A DNA stretch of 44,915 bases from Leptospiraceae bacterium (GCA_020440825.1 JAGRNJ010000005.1:1-44915); one strand, 5' to 3'; shown: positions 17,046-27,647, numbered from the stretch's first letter. Program-made: numbers and translations. Notes: generated by a model from the sequence alone, not told the origin.

Positions 17046-18530
17046 ATGACCATTAAACATCAAGAAAAGAATAAAGTGATTTTGAAAATTTTTGCCTTCC
17101 TGCTCTTTATCAGTTCTGTGATTCTGCTTGCTTTTTACATGATTTCCCGTACAGAAACCAGTCGTCTCGCCAATCACAACAATCTGGTTCAACTGAGCAG
17201 CCCGCTGCTTGAGAAGATGAGCACAGATGAAATGCTGCTCGAGATACTGGCAATCGCCCGGCCTTTGAATGAAAAAACCGGGTTGTTTGAGGTTTTGCCC
17301 GGTTTTCTGATCATGAATGAAGAGTTCATACCCCAGGTAACTCTCGAGGGAAAACAGATTGCAGATCAAAAGGCTACAGAACGCGAGTTTGAAAATATGC
17401 GGGAGATTTACCGCAAACTGAACCGTATTGATCCGGCTTTTGTGTCAGATCTTTCGAATGGCAGCCGCGGGCTCAAGCTTGCTCTGGTTGATTTACCGCA
17501 TCTAGGCGGAGTGTACTCCGTCTACCATACAGGAAAGTTCCATGAAAATCTGCCGATGCTGGCGTCCTTCTTTGGTTGCGCTTTTACCCAGGCCTATCGT
17601 GGTTCAAGCACAATTGTACTCAATGAAGCTCTGCAGAGCCTGTTTCAGGAAGCAGAGTTTGCACAGCTGTGGCAAGAGGGTCAGCAATCGGGCAATTGTC
17701 TGCCTGAAGATACCCAGGATCGACTGAAATTTTCTCCCGATCTGGGTCGGCTCATTGAGAACTCCCGTAATCGGGATCCCGGGCCGGTCTTGAAAAAATT
17801 ATGGCAGGCTAACGTTGATATTTTTACAATACAGCGCAGCTCAACAGTCTGGAGCGGTATCATCTTTGAATATTTACAACGAATGCTGCAAAATGGTGAG
17901 ATTAAAAAAGAAGAACTCACTGCCCGAGCACAGAAAGCAGTTAATTTCAAATTTCAAACCGGGGCCATGAAATCGTATTTGAAGAATAATCTTGCATCCC
18001 AACAAATGAAAACCAAAGCAGCAATTGAGTACAGGCTGGGTCTTTATGAAACGGCAATTTCCGGTCGGGAAAAATTGTTGATGAATATTCCCGATCTCAC
18101 CTCAATTACAGATTATATCAATAAAAATGCTTTCGCTGTGATCAGCTTTGAGCAGCCTGCCGCTGAAACCGACAAGCAAACAATGATTCCGGTTCCCTGG
18201 GACTCATCTGTAAAAATTTTCACCAATCTTCCGCGAGACTTATTTCCCCCTGAAAACAGAAAAAACATTCAATCATTCCAGAGTGCGCGTGAATGCGAAA
18301 ATTGTGTGATCATTGATTCTGATGAAATTCCACTGCCGGTTTTTGCAGATATTACCCGCCGTGTACAGAATGTGCCTATGATTACGTTTCGACCTGAACG
18401 AGCGATATCAGATTTTCAAGGTACTCTAATTGCAACTTTTGCAGATGTCGTTACACATCCGACGATTGCTGTGCAAATCGTCAACTCAGCCGAGCCGTTA
18501 CGAACATTATACTGGCCGGGAAAACAGTAA
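17046..18530 (+). CDS. Membrane-anchored protein of unknown function beside the FlcA-like gene
   Basis: I do not recognise this 494-residue protein. One membrane helix lies at about residues 12-33 (ILKIFAFLLFISSVILLAFY), leaving about 460 residues presumably in the periplasm. The sequence is mixed alpha/beta with no repeats. A Cys pair separated by two residues (ECENC) occurs near residue 418. It starts 14 bases after the TPR gene on the same strand, so co-transcription is likely and a link to the motor or envelope is possible. It converges on the YciO-family gene with 29 bases between. Confidence 0.65.
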   Translation: MTIKHQEKNKVILKIFAFLLFISSVILLAFYMISRTETSRLANHNNLVQLSSPLLEKMSTDEMLLEILAIARPLNEKTGLFEVLPGFLIMNEEFIPQVTLEGKQIADQKATEREFENMREIYRKLNRIDPAFVSDLSNGSRGLKLALVDLPHLGGVYSVYHTGKFHENLPMLASFFGCAFTQAYRGSSTIVLNEALQSLFQEAEFAQLWQEGQQSGNCLPEDTQDRLKFSPDLGRLIENSRNRDPGPVLKKLWQANVDIFTIQRSSTVWSGIIFEYLQRMLQNGEIKKEELTARAQKAVNFKFQTGAMKSYLKNNLASQQMKTKAAIEYRLGLYETAISGREKLLMNIPDLTSITDYINKNAFAVISFEQPAAETDKQTMIPVPWDSSVKIFTNLPRDLFPPENRKNIQSFQSARECENCVIIDSDEIPLPVFADITRRVQNVPMITFRPERAISDFQGTLIATFADVVTHPTIAVQIVNSAEPLRTLYWPGKQ

Positions 18531-18559
18531 CGTCTTTTCTACATCTTCGCCAATAAAAA

Positions 18560-19165
18560 TCAGACCGACTCAATTTGACCCTTGCCCTGGCGAATCAAAA
18601 CCGGCGGATACTCCCGCACATCTAAGATCGTCGAAAGTTCTTCGACAATGATTCCGCAGTTTAAGATGCCATCTACTTTTTTGTCATACAATTCTTCGAG
18701 ATCATCGGGATTTGTAATGTACTCTTCTTCTGTCATCACAGAGCTACCGATCAGCGGAAACTGTAATCTCTGGTTCAGTTCCTGAACAACGGGATGATCT
18801 ACAATACGGATGCCCACAGTCTTCTGCTTTGAGAGTGTGTACTGTGGCATGCTGCGTGCGGCAGAAAATACCAGGGTATAAGGCCCCGGCAGATTTGCCT
18901 TCATCCACCGGAAAATTCTATTGTCTTCCAGACGAATATATTCTGATGCCTGGGAAAAATCTTTACAATATAAACTCAGTGGTTTAGTAGCAGGAATTTC
19001 TTTCAAGGAATACAGTTTTTCAATGGCTTTTTTATTTTCGAGTGTGGTTACGAACGCATAGACAGTATCTGTGGGAATAATATAAATCTTGCCCTGGGAA
19101 ATTCCCCGGGCGACTTCATCCATAACTCGTTTTTGCGGATTTTGAGGATGAATATGGTAAACCAT
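18560..19165 (-). CDS. YciO/YrdC/Sua5 family protein
   Basis: This protein of about 200 residues has the YrdC fold. It matches the YciO branch from its first residues (MVYHIHPQNPQKRVMDEVAR), through IIPTDTVYAFVTTLENKKAI, LPGPYTLVFSA, TVGIRIVDHPVVQEL, and the end EELSTILDVREYPPVLIRQG. Relatives (TsaC/Sua5) make threonylcarbamoyl-AMP for the t6A modification of ANN-decoding tRNAs; the activity of the YciO branch is less certain. The start is placed at ATG 19165 by similarity; a TTG at 19198 adds 11 residues. It diverges from the Rrf2 regulator, whose promoter lies just beyond the start. Confidence 0.87.
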   Translation of the reverse strand: MVYHIHPQNPQKRVMDEVARGISQGKIYIIPTDTVYAFVTTLENKKAIEKLYSLKEIPATKPLSLYCKDFSQASEYIRLEDNRIFRWMKANLPGPYTLVFSAARSMPQYTLSKQKTVGIRIVDHPVVQELNQRLQFPLIGSSVMTEEEYITNPDDLEELYDKKVDGILNCGIIVEELSTILDVREYPPVLIRQGKGQIESV

Positions 19166-19216
19166 CGGGCGTTTTTCGGCCTTTAAACAGGCAGACAATG
19201 GAAAAACAAGTAAAAG

Positions 19217-19245
19217 TTGACAATTTTAGTAAACTATTCTATATT
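19217..19245 (+). promoter_or_regulatory. Sigma-70-type promoter of the rrf2-suf operon
   Basis: TTGACA (19217-19222) and TATATT (19240-19245) are separated by exactly 17 bases, near-consensus for the housekeeping sigma. Transcription would begin about 19252, right at the ATG at 19253, suggesting a leaderless message or use of the second ATG at 19265. A small palindrome TAGTAAACTA lies between the two elements and could be part of a regulator site; that is speculative. Confidence 0.7.
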
Positions 19246-19252
19246 CTAGAGT

Positions 19253-19651
19253 ATGGTGCTGTCAATGAAAACAGAATACGCCTTACGGGCACTTTACCAG
19301 CTGAGTCTGGCTAAAGATTCTGTACATCGTAGCCAGATTTCAGAAGATCAAGGTATCCCTGCCCCGTATCTCGAGCAGATTCTTATTTCACTTAAAAAAG
19401 CCGGGCTGGTGCGCAGCATACGCGGACCCGGTGGGGGCTATCAACTTGCAAAACCGGGAAACCAGATAACGGTCTGGGATATTTATTCGGCTGTCGAAAT
19501 GCCGGCATTTTCGGGAGAGCGCTGTTTTCCTGGAATGAAAAATGAATGTGATCGACTCTCGGCTTGCAAAATCAAAAATGTGTGGGCCAAAATCAATACC
19601 TCTGTCAGAGAGAGTATGCAGAGTCTTACATTGAATTCAATTACAGCCTGA
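19253..19651 (+). CDS. Rrf2-family Fe-S-sensing transcriptional regulator
   Basis: The 132-residue protein has the Rrf2/IscR winged helix (MKTEYALRALYQLSLAKDS; APYLEQILISLKKAGLVRSI; RGPGGGYQLAKP). Three cysteines, Cys91, Cys99 and Cys105, lie in the loop where IscR-type proteins bind an Fe-S cluster; the spacing is C-x7-C-x5-C rather than the C-x5-C-x5-C of IscR. It heads the suf genes with 6 bases to sufB, so it most likely adjusts that operon to cluster demand, as IscR, SufR and related regulators do. ATG 19265 (MKTEYAL) is an alternative start. Confidence 0.92.
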   Translation: MVLSMKTEYALRALYQLSLAKDSVHRSQISEDQGIPAPYLEQILISLKKAGLVRSIRGPGGGYQLAKPGNQITVWDIYSAVEMPAFSGERCFPGMKNECDRLSACKIKNVWAKINTSVRESMQSLTLNSITA

Positions 19652-19657
19652 GGAAAC

Positions 19658-21112
19658 ATGGAAGAACAGGAAATTATCGATTCAGTCACTACGGGAGATT
19701 ATAAATACGGTTTCACAACCGATATTGAACAGGAACAGTTTCCGGTTGGCTTAGATGAAGACATCGTCAGAAAAATTTCGGCACGTAAAAATGAACCAGA
19801 ATTTATGCTGCAGTGGCGCCTCAAAGCGTTTGCTGCCTGGCAGAATATGCAGGAACCAGACTGGGCCAAAGTTGACTATCCGCCTGTAAACTTTCAGAAC
19901 ATCAGTTATTTTGCGGCTCCCAAGAAAGCCATCAAAAGCCTGGATGAGTTAGACCCTGAAATACTGGCGACCTTTAACAAACTAGGTATTCCATTACAGG
20001 AACAGAAAGTGCTGGCTGGGGTAGAAGGGGCTCCGCGGGTCGCTGTCGATGCAGTGTTTGACAGTGTCTCGGTAGGCACTACATTTCGAGAAACATTGGC
20101 TGAACTTGGTATAATATTCTGCTCTTTCAGTGAAGCGGTGAAAGACCACCCTGACCTCATTCAGAAATATCTGGGCAGTGTCGTTCCGGTGAGGGATAAT
20201 TTTTATGCCGCATTGAACTCGGCAGTCTTCAGCGACGGCTCATTCTGCTATATTCCCAAAGGGGTGCGCTGCCCGATGGAGCTTTCTACATATTTTCGAA
20301 TCAATGCAGCAGGCAGCGGGCAGTTTGAACGCACGTTAATTATTGCCGATGAAGGCAGTACGGTAAGTTATCTGGAAGGATGCACCGCCCCCCAGCGAGA
20401 TGAAAACCAGCTGCACGCAGCAGTAGTAGAACTGATTGCTCTGGATGATGCCTCTATAAAGTACAGTACTGTGCAAAACTGGTACCCCGGTGATGCTAAC
20501 GGAAAAGGCGGTATTTATAATTTTGTTACCAAGCGCGGCCTGTGCAAAGGAAAAAATTCCAGAATCTCGTGGACACAGGTAGAAACGGGATCAGCGATTA
20601 CCTGGAAATACCCGAGCTGTGTTCTAAAAGGTGACAACTCAATTGGTGAGTTCTATTCGGTTGCCGTAACCAACAAAGCACAGCAGGCCGATACCGGCAC
20701 AAAAATGATTCATCTGGGCAAAAACACGCGCAGTACAATCATCTCAAAGGGAATCTCTGCCGGTCGCAGCAAGAACACCTATCGTGGCCTGGTTAAAATT
20801 TCCCGTCAGGCAGAAGGGGCACGCAATTATTCGCAATGTGACTCTCTGCTATTGGGCAGCTCGTGCGGAGCATTCACATTCCCTTATATTGAGACTAAGA
20901 ATAATCGAGCACAGGTTGAACATGAGGCAAGTACGTCTAAAGTGAGTGAAGACCAGCTCTTTTACCTGCAGCAGCGCGGTTTATCTGAAGAAGATGCAGT
21001 TTCATTGATCGTCAATGGTTTCTGCCGGGAAGTCTTTCGGGAACTGCCCATGGAATTTGCCGTTGAAGCACAAAAGCTACTGGAAATAAGCCTCGAAGGC
21101 AGCATAGGTTAA
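19658..21112 (+). CDS. sufB: Fe-S cluster assembly scaffold SufB
   Basis: SufB is the core scaffold of the SUF complex SufBC2D, on which iron-sulfur clusters are built. The 484-residue length is normal. Recognisable stretches include [40 protein letters not shown], the EGCTAP segment, [20 protein letters not shown], and [20 protein letters not shown] with the C-terminal cysteines implicated in sulfur transfer. A good Shine-Dalgarno (GAGGAAAC) stands before the ATG. It is second in an operon with the Rrf2 regulator, sufC, sufD and a SufT-like gene. Confidence 0.97.
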   Translation: MEEQEIIDSVTTGDYKYGFTTDIEQEQFPVGLDEDIVRKISARKNEPEFMLQWRLKAFAAWQNMQEPDWAKVDYPPVNFQNISYFAAPKKAIKSLDELDPEILATFNKLGIPLQEQKVLAGVEGAPRVAVDAVFDSVSVGTTFRETLAELGIIFCSFSEAVKDHPDLIQKYLGSVVPVRDNFYAALNSAVFSDGSFCYIPKGVRCPMELSTYFRINAAGSGQFERTLIIADEGSTVSYLEGCTAPQRDENQLHAAVVELIALDDASIKYSTVQNWYPGDANGKGGIYNFVTKRGLCKGKNSRISWTQVETGSAITWKYPSCVLKGDNSIGEFYSVAVTNKAQQADTGTKMIHLGKNTRSTIISKGISAGRSKNTYRGLVKISRQAEGARNYSQCDSLLLGSSCGAFTFPYIETKNNRAQVEHEASTSKVSEDQLFYLQQRGLSEEDAVSLIVNGFCREVFRELPMEFAVEAQKLLEISLEGSIG

Positions 21113-21123
21113 GCGGAGAAAAC

Positions 21124-21891
21124 ATGGCATTACTCGAAATTAAAAATCTGCACGCAAGCATTGATTCAAAAGAAATTCTCAAAGGCGTCAACCTGACGAT
21201 TCAACCGGGAGAAGTTCATGCAATCATGGGCCCCAATGGTTCAGGAAAAAGTACCCTCAGTGCAGTGATTGCAGGTCGAGAAGATTATGAGGTTACTGAC
21301 GGAGACATTCTGCTCAACGGAAAAAGCATTCTCGACTTGGCACCCGAAATGCGGGCCCGAGAGGGAATCTTCATTGGTTTTCAGTATCCCGTTGCAGTGC
21401 CCGGTGTGAACAATATGCAGTTTCTGCGTACCGCCCTGAATGCAGTTCGCAAGCACCACGGGGAGACAGAGCTCAACGCGGCAGATTTTCTGAAACTGGC
21501 ACGATCAGAAATGGCTGGTATTGGCATGAATGCAGACCTGATTAAACGCTCATTGAATGACGGCTTCAGTGGCGGTGAGAAAAAAAAGAATGAAATTTTA
21601 CAGATGAGTCTGTTATCACCCAAAGTTGCAATACTTGATGAAACAGACAGCGGGCTGGATATCGATGCATTAAAATCTGTAGCAGAGGGGGTTAACCGGT
21701 TTCGCTCACCTGAAAAGGGAATCTTACTGGTTACCCATTACCAGAGACTGCTGAGCTATATAGTGCCCGACTTTGTGCATGTTTTTGCAGATGGCCAGAT
21801 TCAAAAATCAGGCGGGAAAGAACTGGCCGAGCACCTTGAAAAATTCGGCTATGATGATTTCAAAAAAGACGGGGCAGAAAACGTAGCATGA
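21124..21891 (+). CDS. sufC: SUF complex ATPase SufC
   Basis: SufC is the ABC-type ATPase that drives rearrangement of the SufB-SufD scaffold. The 255 residues contain Walker [10 protein letters not shown] (36-44), the Q-loop region [20 protein letters not shown] typical of SufC, the signature [14 protein letters not shown], Walker [18 protein letters not shown] and the switch His in [11 protein letters not shown] Shine-Dalgarno (GGAG) precedes the start, 11 bases after sufB. It overlaps sufD by ATGA. Confidence 0.97.
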   Translation: MALLEIKNLHASIDSKEILKGVNLTIQPGEVHAIMGPNGSGKSTLSAVIAGREDYEVTDGDILLNGKSILDLAPEMRAREGIFIGFQYPVAVPGVNNMQFLRTALNAVRKHHGETELNAADFLKLARSEMAGIGMNADLIKRSLNDGFSGGEKKKNEILQMSLLSPKVAILDETDSGLDIDALKSVAEGVNRFRSPEKGILLVTHYQRLLSYIVPDFVHVFADGQIQKSGGKELAEHLEKFGYDDFKKDGAENVA

Positions 21892-23063
21892 TTGCCGAGA
21901 AACCATCCACCGGATCATGGCTTAAAGCTAAACGGGAGTTGGCTTATTTATTGAGCCATAACACCTATCCCACGAATAAAGACGAAGATTTTCGATATAC
22001 AGACTTGTCTTTTTTGCATGATGAAAAATTTATCAAACTAACCTCAAAAGCGTCATTACAGGCATTCTGGAATGAACAGGAAATAAAAAGTAAGAGTATA
22101 GACAGCTGCACAATATCTAACCTGCTGGAAACTGATTCTGCAGAGATTATCGAAAGTAACCGTGACTTTGTTGTATCTCGCAATACCCTGAATTTTGAGC
22201 TTGGCTACCATATTCGACTGAATAAAAACAATAACGAAGACTGGCAGGTTCTTAAATTAAAACACAGCTCTGAGCAGGGTGAGACTTTTTTTCGCCACCT
22301 TATTGAAGCGGAAACCGGGTCTAAAGTGATTGTTGTCGAAGAGTTTCAGGCAGAAAATCAAGCCCTCATAAATTCGATCACTGAATTCAAGCTGTCACAA
22401 GGAGCACAGATCTTCTATATTCGTCGCCAGGAGCAGAAACCAGAGTCTATTCACCTCGGCGGGGTCTTTGCAACCCTTGCAGAAAATGCTGACTTTGGCA
22501 GTGTCTTGTTGCAAAGTGGCGGGAAGTTATCCCGTATTACTGGTGAATTCTCAATTGACGGAAAACAGGCAAACTGTTCACTAAAAGGACTGGCAACGAT
22601 GGATAAAACCCGCCATTCTGATTTTACTGTTTCCGTTAGACATATGGCATCAAACACAACTTCATCCCAGACTTTTCACAATCTGGCAGATGACAACTCG
22701 AGTGTTGCCTTTACCGGACTGGTACATGTTTGTGAAGGGATTTCTGGCATCGAGGCAGATCAAATGAATCGTTCACTATTGGCATCTCATGACGCGATCG
22801 CATATTCGAGACCCCAACTCGATATTCTTTCAGACGATGTCAAATGCTCGCATGGTTCGACGACCGGCCGGCCCGATGATGATGCTATCTTTTATATGCG
22901 TTCACGCGGCATCACTGAAAAAATTGCCAGGGAACTGCAAAAAGCTGCGTTCATTAAGGCTGTTATACAGATTCCTCATGCCGGGCTGCAAAAAGAAATC
23001 ACAGACTCGATCTTGCATGATAATTTTCAAAAGGATGCTGAAATATTACTGGAGATGTTATGA
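21888..23063 (+). CDS. sufD: SUF scaffold subunit SufD
   Basis: The 391-residue protein is a SufD paralogue of SufB. It shares the beta-helix core and the C-terminal SufBD signature ([20 protein letters not shown], followed by a helix ending in AAFIKAVIQ). The key C-terminal His that helps bind the nascent cluster lies in KCSHGST. The N-terminal helical part ([15 protein letters not shown]) is also typical. It overlaps sufC and the next gene by four bases each, consistent with tight stoichiometry. Confidence 0.95.
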   Translation: MIAEKPSTGSWLKAKRELAYLLSHNTYPTNKDEDFRYTDLSFLHDEKFIKLTSKASLQAFWNEQEIKSKSIDSCTISNLLETDSAEIIESNRDFVVSRNTLNFELGYHIRLNKNNNEDWQVLKLKHSSEQGETFFRHLIEAETGSKVIVVEEFQAENQALINSITEFKLSQGAQIFYIRRQEQKPESIHLGGVFATLAENADFGSVLLQSGGKLSRITGEFSIDGKQANCSLKGLATMDKTRHSDFTVSVRHMASNTTSSQTFHNLADDNSSVAFTGLVHVCEGISGIEADQMNRSLLASHDAIAYSRPQLDILSDDVKCSHGSTTGRPDDDAIFYMRSRGITEKIARELQKAAFIKAVIQIPHAGLQKEITDSILHDNFQKDAEILLEML

Positions 23064-23404
23064 GCAATACAGAAAATAAATCTCTGGAACCCGCAAGTAC
23101 CGTGACCGAACAAGATGTGATAGATGTTCTGTACACTTGCTATGACCCTGAGATCCCTCTCAATATTTACGATCTGGGTCTCATCTATGGCATTCGAATC
23201 GATGAAACCGGTCATAAAGTCGAAGTTGATATGACATTGACCTCCCCCAATTGCCCGTCAATAGAATCATTGCCGATGGAAGTCGAAGAAAAAATACGCG
23301 AAATTCCCGGGGTTGAAGATGTACAACTCAAACTTGTGTGGGAACCTCCCTTCAGTATGGATCTCATGTCAGATGAAGCTCGTCTGGCTTTAGGGCTGCT
23401 GTAA
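23060..23404 (+). CDS. SufT-like MIP18/DUF59 family Fe-S assembly factor
   Basis: This 114-residue protein belongs to the MIP18 (DUF59) family of Fe-S maturation factors. Hallmarks are DPEIPLNIYDLGLIYGIRI, the Cys-Pro motif in TLTSPNCPSIESLP, and the end VWEPPFSMDLMSDEARLALGL. Such proteins help deliver clusters to target enzymes. It closes the suf operon with a four-base overlap to sufD. Notably no cysteine desulfurase (SufS) or SufU follows in this operon. No strong terminator is visible before the next gene. Confidence 0.93.
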   Translation: MSNTENKSLEPASTVTEQDVIDVLYTCYDPEIPLNIYDLGLIYGIRIDETGHKVEVDMTLTSPNCPSIESLPMEVEEKIREIPGVEDVQLKLVWEPPFSMDLMSDEARLALGLL

Positions 23405-23458
23405 TTTTTGAGAAAAGTCATCCGCCCCCAAACACCTAACCACCGATTTGTTCTATTG

Positions 23459-23505
23459 ATCTGCAAGACAAACGTTGCTGAATTTTTAATAAAATACTTG
23501 CAGAT
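23459..23505. promoter_or_regulatory. Spaced 9-base inverted repeat upstream of the LEA14-type lipoprotein gene
   Basis: ATCTGCAAG (23459-23467) and CTTGCAGAT (23497-23505) are perfect mirror copies separated by 29 AT-rich bases, ending 25 bases before the ATG at 23531. This could be a paired operator flanking a promoter or a large-loop RNA hairpin. No consensus promoter is clear within it. Confidence 0.45.
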
Positions 23506-23530
23506 TAAGAGCTGAACTTAAAACTATTGA

Positions 23531-24385
23531 ATGACTGTCCATTCTGTTCGTTTAAAATCTTATAAACTGGTAGTTCTGGCCACCGCAACTCTGGTGGTCA
23601 TTTCCTGCGGTTCCCTCTTCAGAAGAGCATTTACCCAACCCAAAGTCAGTGTCGAAAACCATAGGTTTGAGAATATAGCATTGTCTGGCGCTCAAGTCAT
23701 TCTGGGAATCGGAATCGACAACCCCAACCCGATCGGGCTCACGGTCAAGAATCTCAAGTACAAACTCGATCTCGATTCTGAAGAGCTGATACGCGGTCAA
23801 AAATCGGAACCGATCGCCATCGAGTCTTCAAAGAAAACAGTTTTCGAGCTGCCATTGACTGTTGCCTATTCGGGATTAACGCGCGGAATCTCTGGCATAT
23901 TATACAGAGACAAAATTGACTACAAATTCACCGGTGCAGTCACAGTAGATACCCCGGTTGGCGATCTGGATTTTGATATCAATGAAAGTGGCAGTATACC
24001 GATACCATCACGACCTGAATTTTCAATTGTCGATGTAACAGTCGACGAAGTTGGTTTAAGCGAATTGCGGATGACCTTTACTGTCAAGATTGACAATAAT
24101 GAAGCCGTCGAGCTTGACCTGCGAAAATTTAAGTTTAATCTGAAAATTCAAGATGAGAATGTATTTTCGATTGCCAAAGGACTCGAAGTAAAATTACCGC
24201 AGAGAAAAGCAGTAACTCTCGATGTACCTGTTTCGTTTCGATTTCTTGGCTTGAGCAGTTCTGTGATTGATACAGTGCGCAGTGGTCAAATGAAGTATGA
24301 TGTTTCTTTTGAACTCGATCTGGATTCCCGGTATGGGCCATTTACGTTACCCTGGCGAAAGGTAGCTCAAAAAACTCTATACTGA
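23531..24385 (+). CDS. LEA14-type (WHy domain) lipoprotein
   Basis: The 284-residue protein has a signal peptide with lipobox (VISC, Cys26). Two LEA14/WHy beta-sandwich repeats follow: about 40-150 (VILGIGIDNPNPIGLTVKNL, with the NPNP motif of the family) and about 160-275 (MTFTVKIDNNEAVELDLRKF). The second lacks the NPNP motif. Bacterial LEA14 proteins are tied to desiccation or envelope stress, but the role is rarely proven. It stands alone on the plus strand, 126 bases after the suf operon, and overlaps the convergent Nudix gene by 9 bases. Confidence 0.82.
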   Translation: MTVHSVRLKSYKLVVLATATLVVISCGSLFRRAFTQPKVSVENHRFENIALSGAQVILGIGIDNPNPIGLTVKNLKYKLDLDSEELIRGQKSEPIAIESSKKTVFELPLTVAYSGLTRGISGILYRDKIDYKFTGAVTVDTPVGDLDFDINESGSIPIPSRPEFSIVDVTVDEVGLSELRMTFTVKIDNNEAVELDLRKFKFNLKIQDENVFSIAKGLEVKLPQRKAVTLDVPVSFRFLGLSSSVIDTVRSGQMKYDVSFELDLDSRYGPFTLPWRKVAQKTLY

Positions 24386-24895
24386 ACCATTGAGCCAGAG
24401 GTGATATGCAAGAATTGTTTTCCCGTCAATAATGAGATCGTTTTCAATTGCCGATTGCATCTGTGCTTTTGTCATCAAGACCGTCTGCAGATCTGTTTCG
24501 TCTACATCGGGTTTTTTAAGGCCGGGTTTCAGCTGACCATTGGCAAGAAAAATATATAAAACTTCTGTGCAGATTCCTATGGCCGGGTAATAGCGCATTA
24601 CTTTTTGAAAGTTGTCGCATGTATAACCGGTCTCTTCCTGTAATTCCCGGCGGGCACAATCGACAGGCAATTCACCAGAAAGAGATTTACCAGCGGGAAT
24701 CTCCAGTGATTTTCTGCCGGCGCCGTATCGCATCTGCTCAACCAGAACAATACTCTTTTCTGCCTGCGAGTTGGGTAGAAATGCTATAATTGCACTCGCC
24801 TCAGGATATACCACAAGAGGTTTTTCACCATGCTCGGTGTTTAATGTTATAAACCGGATTTCTCCGTTGTTAAACAATTCTCTCTGTTCAATCAT
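24377..24895 (-). CDS. Nudix hydrolase, ADP-ribose pyrophosphatase-like
   Basis: A complete Nudix box (Gx5Ex7REUxEExGU) is present: [20 protein letters not shown] followed by TGY. The upstream strands ([21 protein letters not shown]) match the ADP-ribose pyrophosphatase group, which cleaves ADP-ribose and related nucleotide sugars; the exact substrate is not certain. The start is placed at ATG 24895, giving about 172 residues and an 8-base overlap with lepA; ATG 24916 is possible. It is last in the lepA direction of transcription. Confidence 0.88.
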   Translation of the reverse strand: MIEQRELFNNGEIRFITLNTEHGEKPLVVYPEASAIIAFLPNSQAEKSIVLVEQMRYGAGRKSLEIPAGKSLSGELPVDCARRELQEETGYTCDNFQKVMRYYPAIGICTEVLYIFLANGQLKPGLKKPDVDETDLQTVLMTKAQMQSAIENDLIIDGKTILAYHLWLNGSV

Positions 24896-26723
24896 TCGAT
24901 TTGGTAGAATTGTCACCGGTTTTCAAAACCGCTAAAAATGCTTCCTGGGGAATTTCAACCGAGCCGATCATTTTCATTCTTTTTTTCCCTTCTTTCTGCC
25001 TCTCGAGAAGCTTTCTCTTTCGACTGATATCCCCGCCATAGCATTTGGCTGTAACATTTTTTCGTAAAGCTGAAATATTTTCCCGGGCAACAACCTTAGC
25101 CCCAATAGCTGCCTGCAGAGCGATCAAAAACTGGTGTTTTGAAATCAGGTTCTTGAGCTGGGCAATCACTTCACGGCCTCGTCGTTCTGCATTCGAGCGG
25201 TGTACAATCATCGATAATGCATCAACCTTGTGGGCATGTACTAATATATCGAGTTTCACCAGATCTGTCGGCCGGTAATTTGAGAACTCATAATCGAGTG
25301 ACGCATATCCTTTAGAGACCGACTTTAAACGATCGTAAAATTCAAAAATCATTTCTGCCAGAGGCATCAGATAGATGATCTGTACAGTCTGGGTGTCGAG
25401 ATAGTTGATGCCAGAACTGTCCCCTCTTTTTTCCTGCAGCAGTTGCAGAATTCCACCCAGATATTCTGCCGGTGCGATAATATTGACTTTGACATTCGGT
25501 TCTTCGATTTTCTGAATACTGCCTGCATCGGGAAACTCACTGGGATTATCGATTTCTTTAACTTCACCGTTCATGAAGGTTACGCGATAATTTACAGACG
25601 GTGCGGTGGTGAGCAGGTTAATATGAAATTCTCTTTCGAGTCTTTCCTGCACAATTTCCATATGCAGCAGTCCCAGGTATCCCACCCTGTAACCAAACCC
25701 GAGGGCTTCACTGCTTTCAGGTTCATAGACCAGCGCGGGATCATTGAGTGCAAGCTTTTCAATCGCTTCTTTCAGCAACTCATAGTCATCACCATTGACC
25801 GGATATAATCCGCTGAAGACCATTGGTTTTATTTCTTTAATGCGAAACAGTGCTTCACTTGCTCTTCGGGTATCATGGGTAATCGTATCACCGAGTTTAA
25901 CCTCAGAAACATTTTTGATACCAGTTACAATATAACCCACTTCACCCGGTGAGAGCATTGGCTGAGGTACTAGTTTTAATTGAGAAATGCCCACCTCATT
26001 GACCACTTTTGAGGTGTTCTTTTTCATGAAATAAACTTTGTCATTTTTTGTGAGAGTTCCATCAAATACCCTTATTTTTTCAACAACCCCCCGGTAGGCA
26101 TCAAAATAAGCATCGAAGACCAATGCCCGTAAGGGTGCATTTTCATTGGTTGTCGGGGGGGGTATAAAATCAATTATCGATTGCATCAATTCTTCTACCC
26201 CGAGGCCAGATTTTGCCGAAACCGGCACTGCTTCATCCGGGTTTAGACCTAATGATTCTTTAATTTGGCCTTTCACACGTTCTACATCCGCACTGGGTAA
26301 ATCTACTTTATTGATGACCGGTAAAATATAGAGGTCTGCTTCTAACGCCAGATAAAAATTTGCAATCGTCTGGGCCTGAATGCCCTGGGTGGCATCTACC
26401 AACAGGAGAACACCTTCACAAGCGGCAAGCGAACGGGAAACTTCATAGGTGAAGTCAACATGACCCGGAGTGTCGATCAGATTAAACAGGTAATCTTCGT
26501 TATCTTTTCCCCGGTAGACAAAGGTCGCGGAATTTGATTTGATGGTGATGCCGCGTTCGCGCTCAATATCCATACTGTCGAGAATCTGTGCCATTTTGTC
26601 GCGCTGGGTGACCAGTTTTCCGAAGTCGAGCAGTCTATCGGCAAGGGTGCTTTTGCCATGATCGATATGAGCGATAATCGAAAAATTTCGAATTCTGTGG
26701 ATCGGAATATTGTTGACTGACAT
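24888..26723 (-). CDS. lepA: Translation elongation factor 4 (LepA)
   Basis: LepA/EF4 is a ribosome-bound GTPase that assists translation initiation or back-translocation under stress. The 611-residue length is typical (about 600). G1 is AHIDHGKST near residue 18, G3 [16 protein letters not shown], and G4 [13 protein letters not shown]. The C-terminal LepA-specific domain ends with [20 protein letters not shown] and [10 protein letters not shown] good Shine-Dalgarno (AGGAG, six bases) precedes the ATG. It follows murI after 105 bases on the same strand. Confidence 0.97.
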   Translation of the reverse strand: MSVNNIPIHRIRNFSIIAHIDHGKSTLADRLLDFGKLVTQRDKMAQILDSMDIERERGITIKSNSATFVYRGKDNEDYLFNLIDTPGHVDFTYEVSRSLAACEGVLLLVDATQGIQAQTIANFYLALEADLYILPVINKVDLPSADVERVKGQIKESLGLNPDEAVPVSAKSGLGVEELMQSIIDFIPPPTTNENAPLRALVFDAYFDAYRGVVEKIRVFDGTLTKNDKVYFMKKNTSKVVNEVGISQLKLVPQPMLSPGEVGYIVTGIKNVSEVKLGDTITHDTRRASEALFRIKEIKPMVFSGLYPVNGDDYELLKEAIEKLALNDPALVYEPESSEALGFGYRVGYLGLLHMEIVQERLEREFHINLLTTAPSVNYRVTFMNGEVKEIDNPSEFPDAGSIQKIEEPNVKVNIIAPAEYLGGILQLLQEKRGDSSGINYLDTQTVQIIYLMPLAEMIFEFYDRLKSVSKGYASLDYEFSNYRPTDLVKLDILVHAHKVDALSMIVHRSNAERRGREVIAQLKNLISKHQFLIALQAAIGAKVVARENISALRKNVTAKCYGGDISRKRKLLERQKEGKKRMKMIGSVEIPQEAFLAVLKTGDNSTKSND

Positions 26724-26828
26724 GGCACTCCTGAATCAAATATTTTGACCGCTTGTAAAGCGAATAGAACTGAGATTAGCTCATAACTCCAAGTTGCCAG
26801 ATTGATCTATAATTTTGAGTGTAGAACC

Positions 26829-27647
26829 TCACCAGCCCAGTACAACTTTTTCAACAGAATGCAGGGCAGAACCAAAGAAAAGTTTTTCCATGTCACGAAA
26901 ACTGTCTGTAATATCAGAGACAAACAGGTTTACCCTGCCGTTATTTTTTTCGCCGGTCAGTTTTTTTTCTGTTAAATCTTGCTCTAATTGTACTGCCGTT
27001 TCTTCTGAAGAATCAATTAAATTAAACTGCGGATATAATCTAGTGATTGTCTCTTTCAGCAATGGATAATGTGTGCAGCCCAGAATCAGGTGGCGGATGC
27101 CTTCTCTCTCAATTTCATCTAAATACTCCCGAAGTATCAGCTCTGTAATATTTTTACGCAAAAAGCCTTCTTCAATCATGGGTACAAGCATCGGACAGGC
27201 CTTTGAAAACAATGACAATGATGGCAAAAGACGAGAAGCTGTTTTTTCATATGCACCACTGCGAATCGTTGAGCGGGTGGCGATCACTCCTGCCCGGTCT
27301 ATTGTGTCATCGTACCTCGCCAGGGCCAGAACCCCGGGTTCGACAACCCCAAGAACCGGCACCGGACTTCGCTCCCGAAGTTCCTGTAAAGCGAGAGACG
27401 AGGCTGTATTGCAGGCAGCGACGACGTATTTGACATTTTTTGTGAGAAGAAATTCGAGAATTTCCAGAGAGTAACGAATGACAGTTTCTTTTGATTTGCT
27501 ACCATACGGTACCCGGGCTGTATCACCAAAATAAATGAGATTTTCACCGGGTAAACGTCGGTGAATTGCAGATAAAACAGTAAGCCCTCCCAGGCCACTG
27601 TCGAATACACCTACCGGGCGGTGCGCATCAGTTTGCGTCAAGCTCAA
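26829..27647 (-). CDS. murI: Glutamate racemase
   Basis: MurI makes D-glutamate for peptidoglycan. The 272 residues hold the usual motifs: [22 protein letters not shown], the first catalytic Cys in AACNTASS and the second in LGCTHYPLL. It overlaps the end of lysC by 20 bases, so the two cell-wall precursor genes (aspartokinase feeding diaminopimelate, racemase feeding D-Glu) are coupled in translation. No terminator is evident before lepA. Confidence 0.96.
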   Translation of the reverse strand: MSLTQTDAHRPVGVFDSGLGGLTVLSAIHRRLPGENLIYFGDTARVPYGSKSKETVIRYSLEILEFLLTKNVKYVVAACNTASSLALQELRERSPVPVLGVVEPGVLALARYDDTIDRAGVIATRSTIRSGAYEKTASRLLPSLSLFSKACPMLVPMIEEGFLRKNITELILREYLDEIEREGIRHLILGCTHYPLLKETITRLYPQFNLIDSSEETAVQLEQDLTEKKLTGEKNNGRVNLFVSDITDSFRDMEKLFFGSALHSVEKVVLGW

